Shown: positions 1 to 9,173, counted from the stretch's first letter. The stretch: 64,000 nucleotides of DNA from Capillimicrobium sp035565675 (GCA_035565675.1 DATMSA010000056.1:49950-113949); one strand, 5' to 3'. Notes: generated by a model not told the origin, from the sequence alone. Translations and numbers: made by a program.

Positions 1-1718
<1,718 letters not shown>

Positions 1719-1744
1719 GAACGCGAACCCGGGGCGAGGCTCGA

Positions 1745-1750
1745 TAGATT
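1745..1750 (+). promoter_or_regulatory. TAGATT -10 element, leaderless-type promoter
   Basis: TAGATT ends 7 bases before the ATG at 1758, with no Shine-Dalgarno between. The same TANNNT-to-start arrangement recurs through the window, so transcription probably starts at or next to the start codon. Confidence 0.5.
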
Positions 1751-1757
1751 CCCCGCC

Positions 1758-2243
1758 ATGGCCATTGCCGTGCTTGTCATCTTCTGGATCGTGCTGGGAC
1801 TCGGCGTCGTGCTCGTCGCCATGGCGGCGACGCGCAAGCCGCGTGCGGCCGACGACCGGGGCTCCAAGGCGGGCCGTGCCGCGTTCGCCGTGAGCATGGC
1901 GCTCCTGTTCATCGTCGGCGGCGTCGCGATCCCCGCCGTGGTGATGGTCGACAACAGCGACGCCGACGCGAAGGCGCGCGGAGGCGTCGACCTGACCGAG
2001 GAGCAGGTGCGCGGGCGCGAGATGTTCGCGCTGAACTGCTCGATGTGCCACACGCTGGCCGCGTCCAACGCGGTGGGCGTCGTCGGGCCGAACCTCGACC
2101 AGCTCCGTCCGCCGGAGGAGCTGACGCTCGACGCGATCGAGAACGGTCGCGCGCGCGGTCAGGGCCAGATGCCGGCCGACCTGCTGTCGGGCCAGGACGC
2201 GCAGGACGTCGCGTCCTACGTCGCGGCGGTCGCCGGGCGCTGA
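1758..2243 (+). CDS. Membrane-anchored class I cytochrome c
   Basis: 161-residue c-type cytochrome. Two hydrophobic segments (residues ~2-24 and ~41-63) anchor it, followed by one haem-binding CSMCH motif at residues 94-98 and a plausible axial methionine in GQGQMPADLL (Met138). The fold is on the outer face of the membrane, where it would carry electrons to or from respiratory complexes. The ATG at 1758 follows a -10-like hexamer at 7 bases, consistent with a leaderless message. The gene is monocistronic between dnaE2 and a DksA-like gene, and neither neighbour suggests a partner oxidase. The physiological electron donor cannot be told from sequence. Confidence 0.85.
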   Translation: MAIAVLVIFWIVLGLGVVLVAMAATRKPRAADDRGSKAGRAAFAVSMALLFIVGGVAIPAVVMVDNSDADAKARGGVDLTEEQVRGREMFALNCSMCHTLAASNAVGVVGPNLDQLRPPEELTLDAIENGRARGQGQMPADLLSGQDAQDVASYVAAVAGR

Positions 2244-2309
2244 CGGCGCCGGCGACGCTGACGCGGCGACCGACTGGCGCGCGGGCGGCCGACGGGGGAG
2301 GATGTCGCC

Positions 2310-2672
2310 ATGGACGAAGCCAGGGCACGAGAGCTGCTCCGCAAGGAGCGTGAGCGGATCGAGCGCGCGATCGCCGAGATCGAAGGGTCCGAGCCGGCCG
2401 ATCCCGACGCCGTCGAGGTGACCCACCTCGACCAGCACCTCGCCGACCAGGGCACCGATCTGTACGACAAGGAGCGCGACGAGGGCCGCCTCGAGGACCT
2501 GCGCGAGCAGCTCGCCGCGGTCGAGCGCGCCGAGCAGCGGCTCGCCGACGGCACCTACGGCCTCTCGATCGAGAGCGGCGAGCCGATCCCCGACGCGCGC
2601 CTGGAGGCCGTCCCGACGGCCGAGCGGACCGTCGAGGAGCAGGCCGCCTGGGAGCGCCAGGGCGGCCGGTAG
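2310..2672 (+). CDS. DksA/TraR family protein lacking the zinc-finger cysteines
   Basis: 120-residue protein with the DksA/TraR layout: an N-terminal coiled coil (residues ~1-80) and a C-terminal finger-like segment with GTYG...GEPIPDARLEA. All four canonical zinc ligands are replaced: Ser86 and Ser89 where the first CxxC should be, Thr107 and Glu110 where the second should be. DksA-type proteins enter the RNA polymerase secondary channel and modulate initiation; zinc-free members exist, so loss of the metal need not abolish function. A GGGGGAGG ribosome-binding site (2294-2301) supports the ATG at 2310. No operon partner. Confidence 0.82.
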   Translation: MDEARARELLRKERERIERAIAEIEGSEPADPDAVEVTHLDQHLADQGTDLYDKERDEGRLEDLREQLAAVERAEQRLADGTYGLSIESGEPIPDARLEAVPTAERTVEEQAAWERQGGR

Positions 2673-2942
2673 GCCGCGCCCGCGGCAGCGGCCACGCCGC
2701 GGCCGGCGCCCGGTCGGACCTCGCAAACGTCCGCAAAGAGCGGGGCGAACGTGCTTCGGACGCTGGACCCGCGCGGGGGCGCGAACTAGCGTCGAACGAC
2801 CTGCCGGCCGGGGTCGCGGCGCCCCGCGGGGTCGCGGTCCGGGGCAGGAGGAGAGGGTGCGACGGTCGCCTCCCGACCGTGGGAGATCGCGTGCAGGTTT
2901 CCAGAAGAAGCTTCCACTTGCAGGGGTTTCGTGCGTTGCTAC
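2673..2942. other. Long non-coding stretch upstream of the riboswitch
   Basis: About 270 bases with no credible gene. The GC-rich part (2673-2850) holds short inverted repeats such as GGCGCC/CCGCGGGG but no motif I recognise. A possible -10 element TAGCGT lies at 2789-2794 in the context GAACTAGCGTCG. It would give a ~150-base leader before the riboswitch core. Otherwise nothing identifiable. Confidence 0.4.
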
Positions 2943-3083
2943 GATGGCCGCGTCCGCTGAATCGTCACCGGCAACGAGGCTGGCCGATGAGCGGGGGAAC
3001 CGAAGCCGTCCGGGGCGAGTCGCACCATCTGCGTAGCGCAACTCTCATGCGCGAGCCCGTCAGCTAACCCCGTAAGCCGTCAA
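2943..3083 (+). promoter_or_regulatory. Cyclic di-AMP riboswitch (ydaO-yuaA class)
   Basis: The leader carries the conserved blocks of the ydaO/yuaA riboswitch in order: CGCTGAATC (2954-2962), a G-rich GAGCGGGGGAACC (2989-3001), GGGGCGAGTC, ACTCTC, and the strongly diagnostic GTCAGCTAACCCCGTAAGCC (3059-3078). The outer helix P1 can be drawn between GATGGC (2943-2948) and GCCGTC (3076-3081). Established knowledge: this class binds c-di-AMP and usually lowers expression of cell-wall, osmolyte or K+ transport genes when the ligand is high. Here the 3' end of the aptamer is only ~11 bases from the next start codon, so control could act on ribosome access (AGAGAGAAG, 3083-3091) as well as on termination. 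No classical U-tract terminator is visible. Confidence 0.92.
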
Positions 3084-3094
3084 GAGAGAAGCGA

Positions 3095-3754
3095 ATGTCC
3101 CAAGCCGCCAGCGCCCACGATCCCTGGGCCGACCCGCCGGATCCCATGCCCCGCCGCCGGCGCCGCGAGGCCGACTCGTGGGCCTCGGCCGAGGACCTCG
3201 AGGTGCTCGGCACCATCGGGGGACGCGAGCCCGGCGCCCGTCGCGGGGGCGGTCGCACGGCCGCTGACGGCGACACCGCCGACTGGATGGTGCTCACGCT
3301 CGAGCGCGACCCCGAGACCACGGGGGCGCCGCCCGCCGACGAGCCCGTGGTCGCGCTCGTCGAGGACGACCTGCCCGACGACGAGCGCCCCGCGATCGAG
3401 ATCCCGCCCGGCGCGCCGCGCGCCCGCCGCCCGCTGCGCGCCGTCCAGGCCCCGCCCGTCGCCCAGGCGCGGGCGCAGGCCCCGGTCGACGAGCTCGCGC
3501 CCGTCGACGCCGCGCCGCCGGTCGCCCCGGCGCCCCGAGGGACGTCCGCCGCCGTCGACGGTCAGCGCCGCACGGTGGTCATCCGCGGCCAGGCCGCCGC
3601 ACCGGCCCACCGACAGGCTGCCGGCGAGCGCCGCCGCCCGGCCCGCCGGCCCAGCGAGCGGGTCGCCCACCGGCCCGACCGCGTCGCCCTGTGGGCGTTC
3701 GGCCTTGGGCTGCTGCTGATCCTCGTCGCCGTCCTCAGCGCGCTCGGCGCCTGA
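3095..3754 (+). CDS. Unknown C-terminally anchored membrane protein under riboswitch control
   Basis: 219-residue protein that I cannot assign to a family. The first ~190 residues are hydrophilic and low complexity, rich in Asp/Glu, Arg, Ala and Pro, and probably disordered. The last ~22 residues (VALWAFGLGLLLILVAVLSA) form one transmembrane helix at the extreme C terminus, so it is tail-anchored with the bulk in the cytoplasm. There is no signal peptide, catalytic motif or cysteine pair. The ATG at 3095 follows AGAGAGAAG. It lies directly behind a c-di-AMP riboswitch, so the message is presumably tuned by c-di-AMP; a role in envelope or osmotic homeostasis is inference from that context only. 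Confidence 0.75.
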   Translation: MSQAASAHDPWADPPDPMPRRRRREADSWASAEDLEVLGTIGGREPGARRGGGRTAADGDTADWMVLTLERDPETTGAPPADEPVVALVEDDLPDDERPAIEIPPGAPRARRPLRAVQAPPVAQARAQAPVDELAPVDAAPPVAPAPRGTSAAVDGQRRTVVIRGQAAAPAHRQAAGERRRPARRPSERVAHRPDRVALWAFGLGLLLILVAVLSALGA

Positions 3755-3860
3755 TCCGCGCGCACCGGGCCGGCCGCCGCCGCGCCAGCCCGCCCGCGAA
3801 GCTGCCCGCAAAGCCCGCCCGCCTCATGAAGCCTGCCTCCGGTGGGCTCGTCGCCGTGCC

Positions 3861-3904
3861 TTGCGCGCGACCGCGTCACCCGCTTATCCTTACGAATCGT
3901 AAGG
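3861..3904 (+). promoter_or_regulatory. Promoter with palindromic operator of the AhpD-like/HxlR pair
   Basis: TTGCGC (3861-3866), an 18-base spacer and TATCCT (3885-3890) form a plausible promoter. Overlapping the -10 is a near-perfect palindrome, arms CCTTACGA (3888-3895) and TCGTAAGG (3897-3904) around a single A. Its position would let a bound regulator block polymerase. The HxlR gene two steps downstream is the obvious candidate (inference). Confidence 0.7.
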
Positions 3905-3968
3905 TGGTGTCGTTGGTGAAGTGACCGCGCCCACCGCCCCTCGCACCCCGCTCCGAAGGGCCGTTTCG

Positions 3969-4532
3969 ATGAAGACCGCGATGAGCCGATTCCCCGTCCA
4001 CGACGACCTCACGGCGCCCGAGGCGTCGCTGCCGGTGCTGCGCGGCGCGCTCTCCACCGCCGGGCAGCTCCCGAACTTCCTGGCCGTGCTCGCCGGCTCG
4101 CCCGCCGCCCTGCGCGGCTACGCGCGCTTCCGCAGCGAGCTGCGCCGCGGCACGCTGCCGCTGACCACCCTCGAGCGGATCTCGCTCGCCGTCGCCGAGC
4201 ACCACGGCTCCCAGCCCGGCATCGCGCTGCACGCGCGCACCGCCCGCAACGCCGGCCTGGGCATCGACGAGATCGCCCGCGCCCGCCACTTCGACTCCGA
4301 GGACCCGCGCGAGGCCGCGCTCCTGCGCCTCCTGCAGGCGCTCGTCACCCAGCCCGGGCCGCCGCCGATGCACCTGCACGAGGAGGCGCTCGAGTCCGAC
4401 TGGACCTCCGAGCAGCTCCTGGAGGCGATCGCCTACGTCGCGCTGGAGACGTTCACGGCGATGGTGAACGTGGCCGGCAACATCCCCGTCGACGGCTCCG
4501 CCGAGGAGACCCGCCTGCTGCGCGCGGCGTAG
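3969..4532 (+). CDS. Carboxymuconolactone decarboxylase/AhpD-like protein without redox cysteines
   Basis: 187-residue all-alpha protein of the AhpD/carboxymuconolactone decarboxylase fold. The region EHHGSQPGIALHARTARNAGL aligns with the AhpD active-site helix, but the two cysteines of the CxxC pair are Ser and Gly here, and the protein contains no cysteine at all. The downstream histidine is kept. It therefore cannot be a thiol peroxidase-type AhpD; a hydrolytic, binding or decarboxylase-like role is possible. The ATG at 3969 was chosen over an upstream GTG because AAGGG (3956-3960) sits 8 bases before it. It is cotranscribed with an HxlR regulator 11 bases downstream. Confidence 0.78.
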   Translation: MKTAMSRFPVHDDLTAPEASLPVLRGALSTAGQLPNFLAVLAGSPAALRGYARFRSELRRGTLPLTTLERISLAVAEHHGSQPGIALHARTARNAGLGIDEIARARHFDSEDPREAALLRLLQALVTQPGPPPMHLHEEALESDWTSEQLLEAIAYVALETFTAMVNVAGNIPVDGSAEETRLLRAA

Positions 4533-4535
4533 GCT
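4530..4535 (+). promoter_or_regulatory. TAGGCT -10-like element before the HxlR gene
   Basis: TAGGCT overlaps the TAG stop of the preceding gene and lies 8 bases before the ATG at 4544, so the regulator may also have its own leaderless transcript. Confidence 0.4.
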
Positions 4536-4543
4536 CTGGGGCG

Positions 4544-4903
4544 ATGGAACCCCAGACCGACGACGCGCGGTCGCAGGGCGCCGGTTGCTGTCCGCATCTG
4601 CACGAGGCCGTGGAGCTGATCGGCCGGCGCTGGACCGGCGCGATCATCGAGGTGCTGCGCCACGACGGTCCGCTGCGCTTCTCCGAGATCGTGCAGGCGA
4701 TCCCCGGCCTGTCGGATCGCCTGTGCTCGGAGCGCATGAAGGAGCTCGAGGCGCGCGGCGTCGTCGAGCGCACCGTGCACCCCGGCCCGCCGGTGCGCGT
4801 CGAGTACGAGCTCACGCCGATGGGCCGGGCGCTCGGCCCGTCGCTCAGCGCCCTGCAGGACTGGGCGCACCGGTGGCTGGAACCGGCGCGCCCCGAGTCC
4901 TAG
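4544..4903 (+). CDS. HxlR family winged-helix transcriptional regulator
   Basis: 119-residue HxlR/MarR-like regulator. The domain starts with CCPHLHEAVELIGRRWT and continues through a winged helix (RFSEIVQAIPGLSDRLCSERMKELEARGVVERTV) to the conserved YELTPMGRAL. Cys15 and Cys16 lie where many HxlR proteins (YodB, HypR) carry a redox- or electrophile-sensing cysteine, and Cys65-region LCSERM adds another. With the AhpD-like gene and the palindrome at 3888-3904 it probably forms an autoregulated stress unit sensing quinones, aldehydes or oxidants (inference). The gene ends a few bases before the convergent E2 gene. Confidence 0.85.
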   Translation: MEPQTDDARSQGAGCCPHLHEAVELIGRRWTGAIIEVLRHDGPLRFSEIVQAIPGLSDRLCSERMKELEARGVVERTVHPGPPVRVEYELTPMGRALGPSLSALQDWAHRWLEPARPES

Positions 4904-4909
4904 CTGCGT

Positions 4910-6244
4910 CTAGAAGGCGAGCTGCAGCGGGTTCTCGAGCAGCTCGCGGATGCGGGCCAGGAACTGCGCCGCGTCGGCCCCGTACAGGATCCGGTGGTCG
5001 CAGGTGAGCGTGATCGTCATCGTGTGCCGCGCGACCAGCTCGCCGTCGCGCACCACCGCGCGCGGCTCGATCGCCCCGACCGCGAGGATCGCCGCCTGCG
5101 GCACGTTGATCACGGCGGTGAAGTGCGTCACGCCGAACATGCCGAGGTTCGACACCGTGAACGTGCCGCCCGACAGCTCCGGCGGGCGGATGGTGCCCTC
5201 GCGGACGCTGGCGGCCAGCTCGCGCGTGGTCCGCGCGATGTCGCCCAGCGACCGCGTGTCGGCGTCGAACACCGTCGGGACGATCAGCGCGTCGTCGCCG
5301 GCCACGGCGACCCCGACGTTCACGCGCGAGTGCAGCTCGAAGCGGCCGTCCTTGTAGGAGCCGTTCGCGCGCGGGTACTCGCGCAGCGCCAGCGCGGACG
5401 CCTTGACGACCATGTCGTTGAACGACGGCACCGGCTGGCCCTCGGCGGCCGCGGCCTTGAGCTGCGCGCGCAGCTCGCGGGCGGCCTCCATGTCGACGTC
5501 GGTGGAGACCGTGAACTCGGGCACGGTCGCCTTCGACTCGGCCATGCGGCGGGCGATGACCTGCTGGGTGCGGTTGAGGTCCTCGTAGGTGATCTCGCCC
5601 TTGTTGGTCGCCGGCGCCTCGGCGGCCGCGGGAGCCGCTGCGGCGGCCGGAGCCGGCGCGACCGGGGCCGCCGCGGGCGCCTCGGGCGCCGCGGTCGCGC
5701 CGCGGCCCTCGAGCGCCGACATCACGTCGGCCTTCACGATGCGCCCGGCCGGGCCGCTGCCCGTGAGCTGGCGCAGGTCGAGGTCGTTCTCGCGCGCCAG
5801 CCGGCGGGCGATGGGGGAGGCCTTGACGCGCTCGCCGCCGCCGTTGCCGCCGGCGCCGTTCGTCGCGGCGCCGACGCCCGCGGGGACGCGGTCGGCCGCG
5901 GGCGCCTCGGCGGCGGCCGCGGGCGCGGACGCCGGGGCCGCGGCCACGGGCTCGGCCGCGGGCGATGCGGCACCGGCCGACGCGCCGTCGCCGTCGCCGC
6001 CACCGGCGGGCGCCGCCTCGCCGATCGTGGCGATCGTCGCGCCGATGGGCAGCGTCGCGCCCTCCTCGGCCACGATGTGCAGCGGACCGTCGGCGTCGGC
6101 CTCGTAGGCCATCGTCGCCTTGTCGGTCTCGATCTCGACGATCTCCTGTCCGCGCGTCACCTCGTCGCCGTCGGACACCATCCAGCGGAGGATCGTTCCC
6201 TCCTCCATCGAGTCCGACAGGCGGGGCATGACGACTTCAGGCAC
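4910..6244 (-). CDS. 2-oxoacid dehydrogenase complex E2, dihydrolipoyl acyltransferase
   Basis: 444-residue E2 core that transfers acyl groups from E1 to CoA. N-terminal lipoyl domain (residues ~1-78, lipoyl-lysine Lys42 in IETDKATM), Ala/Pro-rich hinge, peripheral-subunit-binding domain (ASPIARRLARENDLDLRQL...GPAGRIVKADV), second Ala/Pro hinge, and C-terminal catalytic domain. The normally invariant HxxxDG motif reads HRILYG: the His is kept but Asp is Tyr. A GTG start at 6244 is chosen because GGAGG (6251-6255, complement) precedes it by 6 bases, and it overlaps the E1beta stop by 8 bases. Substrate (pyruvate or branched-chain/acetoin) cannot be fixed; the E1 partners look pyruvate-type. 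No E3 gene is in the window. Confidence 0.9.
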   Translation of the reverse strand: MPEVVMPRLSDSMEEGTILRWMVSDGDEVTRGQEIVEIETDKATMAYEADADGPLHIVAEEGATLPIGATIATIGEAAPAGGGDGDGASAGAASPAAEPVAAAPASAPAAAAEAPAADRVPAGVGAATNGAGGNGGGERVKASPIARRLARENDLDLRQLTGSGPAGRIVKADVMSALEGRGATAAPEAPAAAPVAPAPAAAAAPAAAEAPATNKGEITYEDLNRTQQVIARRMAESKATVPEFTVSTDVDMEAARELRAQLKAAAAEGQPVPSFNDMVVKASALALREYPRANGSYKDGRFELHSRVNVGVAVAGDDALIVPTVFDADTRSLGDIARTTRELAASVREGTIRPPELSGGTFTVSNLGMFGVTHFTAVINVPQAAILAVGAIEPRAVVRDGELVARHTMTITLTCDHRILYGADAAQFLARIRELLENPLQLAF

Positions 6245-7247
6245 CACAGACCTCCAGGGCGGCAGCGAGGATCTTCTCCTCGTGGGGAAGGGCAGCGTCC
6301 TCGAGCGACTTCGCATACGGCATCGGCACCTCGGCCATGCCGACACGCCCGACGGGCGCGTCGAGGTCGTCGAAGCAGGCGAGCGAGATCCGGCTGGCCA
6401 CCTCGGCGGTCACGCCGTAGGAGGCCCAGCCCTCCTCGACGCAGAGCGCGCGGTTGGTCTTGGCCACCGACGCGGCGACCGTCTCCATGTCCAGCGGGCG
6501 CAGCGAGCGCAGGTCGACGACCTCGGCGGAGATGCCGTGGTCGGCCTGGAGCTTCTCGGCCACGTGCAGGCAGCGGGTCACCGCGAACGTGTGGGCGACC
6601 ATCGTCAGGTCGCTGCCCTCGCGGGCGATCGCGGCGCGTCCGATCTCCACGGCGCCGTCGACGGACGTGTCGACCTCGCCCTTGGCCTTGTAGAGCTGCA
6701 GGTTCTCGATCACCAGCACGGGGTCATCATCGCGGATCGCGCTCTTGAGCAGCCCGCGGGCGTCGGCGGGCGTCGCGGGGGCGACGACCTTCAGGCCGGG
6801 AACGTGCGCGAACCAGCCCTCGAACGACTGCGAGTGCTGGGCGGTGAGCTGGTTGCCGGCGCCGTTGGGCGTGCGGATCACCAGCGGGCAGCCGACCTTG
6901 CCGCCGAACATGTAGCGGACCTTCGCGGCGTGGTTCACGACCTGGTCCATCGCGACCAGGATGAAGTTGATCGTCATGATCTCCACGACCGGGCGCTGGC
7001 CGGACATGGCCGCGCCGACCGCGGCGCCGACGAACCCCTCCTCGGAGATCGGGGTCTCCATGATCCGCTCGGGCCCGAAGTCGTCGTAGAGGCCCGCGGT
7101 GACCTTGTAGGAGCCCTGGAAGACGCCGATCTCCTCGCCCATCAGGAAGACGGACGGGTCGCGCTCCAGCTCCTCGCGCAGCGCGAGGCGCAGGGCCTCG
7201 CGGTAGGTCATGGTCTCGATGCCGGTCTCCGTCGTCGCCATCGTCAC
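6237..7247 (-). CDS. pdhB: 2-oxoacid (pyruvate-type) dehydrogenase E1 beta subunit
   Basis: 336-residue transketolase-like beta subunit that pairs with E1alpha to decarboxylate a 2-oxoacid with thiamine diphosphate. Recognisable motifs are GEEIGVFQGSYKVT, RIMETPISEEGFVGAAVGAA and IMTINFILVAMDQVVNHAAK, followed by the C-terminal transketolase domain (IGRAAIAREGSDLTMVAHTF). The length is typical. Start: GTG at 7247 overlaps the E1alpha stop as GTGA; an in-frame ATG at 7241 is an alternative. The overlap at both ends shows tight translational coupling within E1alpha-E1beta-E2. Confidence 0.9.
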   Translation of the reverse strand: MTMATTETGIETMTYREALRLALREELERDPSVFLMGEEIGVFQGSYKVTAGLYDDFGPERIMETPISEEGFVGAAVGAAMSGQRPVVEIMTINFILVAMDQVVNHAAKVRYMFGGKVGCPLVIRTPNGAGNQLTAQHSQSFEGWFAHVPGLKVVAPATPADARGLLKSAIRDDDPVLVIENLQLYKAKGEVDTSVDGAVEIGRAAIAREGSDLTMVAHTFAVTRCLHVAEKLQADHGISAEVVDLRSLRPLDMETVAASVAKTNRALCVEEGWASYGVTAEVASRISLACFDDLDAPVGRVGMAEVPMPYAKSLEDAALPHEEKILAAALEVCGA

Positions 7248-8371
7248 GCCGCCTGCTCGAGCTGGGCGAGGACGGCGGCCTCACCGGCGGGCGAGCCGGG
7301 GCCCATGCGGCTGAACTGGCGGCCGGTGTCCGGGTCGCCGTAGACGAACTCGGCCAGCGTGGACGGGTCGGGCATCGGGCTGGCCTCGGCGAAGGCGACG
7401 GCCTCGTCGACCTCGCGCTGGGCGTCGCGCTCGATCTCGTCGAGCTCCTCGTTCGTCGCGCCGGCGGCGATCAGCTTCTCGGTGACCATCGCGATCGGGT
7501 CGCGCTTCTCGGCCCACTCGGCGACCTCCTCCTTGGTGCGGTAGGCGGTGCCGGCGTCGGCGACCGAGTGCCCGCGCAGGCGGTAGGTCATGACCTCCAG
7601 GACGGCGGGCTGGCGCTCGGTGCGCGCGCGCTCGAGCAGCGCGTACGTCGCCTGGTGGGTGGCCTCGACGTCCTGGCCGTCGACGCGCTCGCCGGGCATG
7701 CGGAACGCGGCGGCGCGCTTGTAGATCTCGGGCTCGGCGTTGGACTGCTCGACGCTCGTGCCCATCCCGTAGCCGTTGTTGAAGACGGCGAACACGACCG
7801 GCAGCTTCCAGACCGCGGCCAGGTTCAGCGCCTCGTGCCAGGCGCCCATGTTCACGGCGCCGTCGCCCAGCTCGCACAGCACGGCGAGCTCCTTGCCCTC
7901 CTTCACGCCCGCCAGCGCCATGCCGGCGGCGATCGGGAGCTGGCCGGCGACGATGCCCCAGCCGCCGAAGTAGTTGTGCGCGGGGTCGAGCAGGTGCATC
8001 GAGCCGCCGCGACCGGCGGCGCAGCCGTCCTGGCGGCCGAAGAGCTCGGCCATCACGGTGGTGGCGGGGACGCCCTTGGCGAGCGCGAGGCCATGGGAGC
8101 GGTAGGAGGACAGCAGCAGGTCCTCGGGGCCCATCGCGGCGACGGCGCCGACGGTGGCCGCCTCCTGGCCGATCGCCAGGTGGCAGTAGCCGCCGATGCG
8201 CGCGCGCTTGTACTGGCGCTCGGACTCCTGCTCGAACAGCCGGATCAAGGTCATCTGGCGAAGCGCCGCTCGCAGATCGAGCGGCTCGGCTACGTGACCG
8301 CCCGCGGGAGGCACCGCTTCAGGACGGCGTCCGGTGCGGGCGGCTTGCGAGCGACGACGAGTTGTGGCCAT
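7244..8371 (-). CDS. pdhA: 2-oxoacid (pyruvate-type) dehydrogenase E1 alpha subunit
   Basis: 375-residue E1alpha. The thiamine-diphosphate motif starts at GDGAVNMGAWHEALNLAAVW and ends in FAVFNNGYGMGT. YRSHGLALAKG, GRGGSMHLLD and the phosphorylation-loop-like YRLRGHSVADAGTAYR are characteristic of pyruvate dehydrogenase E1alpha. The ATG at 8371 is preferred over a TTG at 8380 because GAGAGAGG precedes the ATG by 9 bases. First gene of the leftward dehydrogenase operon; its promoter region is shared with a divergent GntR regulator and contains a long palindrome at 8411-8438, the likely control site. Confidence 0.9.
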   Translation of the reverse strand: MATTRRRSQAARTGRRPEAVPPAGGHVAEPLDLRAALRQMTLIRLFEQESERQYKRARIGGYCHLAIGQEAATVGAVAAMGPEDLLLSSYRSHGLALAKGVPATTVMAELFGRQDGCAAGRGGSMHLLDPAHNYFGGWGIVAGQLPIAAGMALAGVKEGKELAVLCELGDGAVNMGAWHEALNLAAVWKLPVVFAVFNNGYGMGTSVEQSNAEPEIYKRAAAFRMPGERVDGQDVEATHQATYALLERARTERQPAVLEVMTYRLRGHSVADAGTAYRTKEEVAEWAEKRDPIAMVTEKLIAAGATNEELDEIERDAQREVDEAVAFAEASPMPDPSTLAEFVYGDPDTGRQFSRMGPGSPAGEAAVLAQLEQAA

Positions 8372-8410
8372 GTACGGCAACCTCTCTCCGGGGAGTGGGT
8401 CGGACGGCTA

Positions 8411-8438
8411 TTGTATCCACGGACTGGCGTGGATACAA
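8411..8438. promoter_or_regulatory. 28-base palindrome between the dehydrogenase operon and its GntR regulator
   Basis: Perfect 11-base arms TTGTATCCACG (8411-8421) and CGTGGATACAA (8428-8438) separated by six bases. It lies in the divergent intergenic region, ~25 bases before the GntR start and ~40 before the E1alpha start, the expected place for an operator controlling both. Confidence 0.75.
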
Positions 8439-8462
8439 CCAAATGATGGAGAATCCCGAGCC

Positions 8463-9173
8463 ATGGAGAAGTCCACCGCGGAGCGGCAGAACGTCGACCT
8501 GGTCCACGACCGGCTGAGATCGGCGATCCTGCGCGGCGAGTTCGCTCCGGGCGAGGAGCTCCAGCAGGTCCCGCTCGCCGAGCAGCTCGGCGTCAGCCGC
8601 ACGCCGCTGCGCGAGGCCTTCCGGCTCCTGCAGCGCGAAGGGCTGCTGGAGGCCAGCCCGAACCGCTCGTACCGGGTCACCGCGTTCTCGGCTGAGGATC
8701 TCGAAGAGCTCTATGTCACCTTCTTGCCCCTCCAGGCGGTTGCCATTCGCCTGACGATCCCGCGTCTCACCCCCGAGGACATCGGCGCGATGCACGGCGA
8801 CCTGGCGCAGATGGACCACTTCGCGGCCAGCCACGACTTCGACGCCTGGGAGCGCCCGCACCGCGCCTTCCACGGGCGGCTCGTCCAGCACGCCGGCCGC
8901 CGCGTCGTCGAGCTGCTCGACCAGCTCTCCGACCACGCCGGGCGCTATCGCCGCGTGTACCTGGAGGGCACGTCCTACGGCTTCGACGCCGCCGCCGTCG
9001 AGCACCGCGCGATCCTCGACGCGGTCGCCGCCGGCGACGCCGACCTCGCGGCCGCGCGCCTGGCCCAGCACCTCGCGCACACCGCCTTCGACGTGCTCGG
9101 CATGGCCGCCGAGTCGCACGGCCCCGACGCGCTGCGCACCGCGCTCGCCGTCGCCGAGCGCCCGCTGAGCTGA
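8463..9173 (+). CDS. GntR family regulator, FCD (FadR-type) subfamily
   Basis: 236-residue regulator. An N-terminal winged helix (residues ~10-75: LRSAILRGEFAPGEELQQVPLAEQLGVSRTPLREAFRLLQREGLL) is followed by an all-helical FCD effector domain. The FCD metal/ligand residues are visible in RPHRAFHGRLVQHAG, VEHRAILDAVAAGD and LAQHLAHTAF. Such proteins (PdhR, LldR) sense carboxylic acids. Divergent position and the palindrome at 8411 make it the probable regulator of the dehydrogenase operon, by analogy with PdhR and pyruvate (inference). ATG at 8463 follows GGAG at 8448. Confidence 0.88.
   Translation: MEKSTAERQNVDLVHDRLRSAILRGEFAPGEELQQVPLAEQLGVSRTPLREAFRLLQREGLLEASPNRSYRVTAFSAEDLEELYVTFLPLQAVAIRLTIPRLTPEDIGAMHGDLAQMDHFAASHDFDAWERPHRAFHGRLVQHAGRRVVELLDQLSDHAGRYRRVYLEGTSYGFDAAAVEHRAILDAVAAGDADLAAARLAQHLAHTAFDVLGMAAESHGPDALRTALAVAERPLS

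Noticed and set aside
2879..3067. 62-codon frame within the riboswitch region
   Set aside because: It coincides with conserved structured RNA of the ydaO class and has no protein-like composition or ribosome-binding site.
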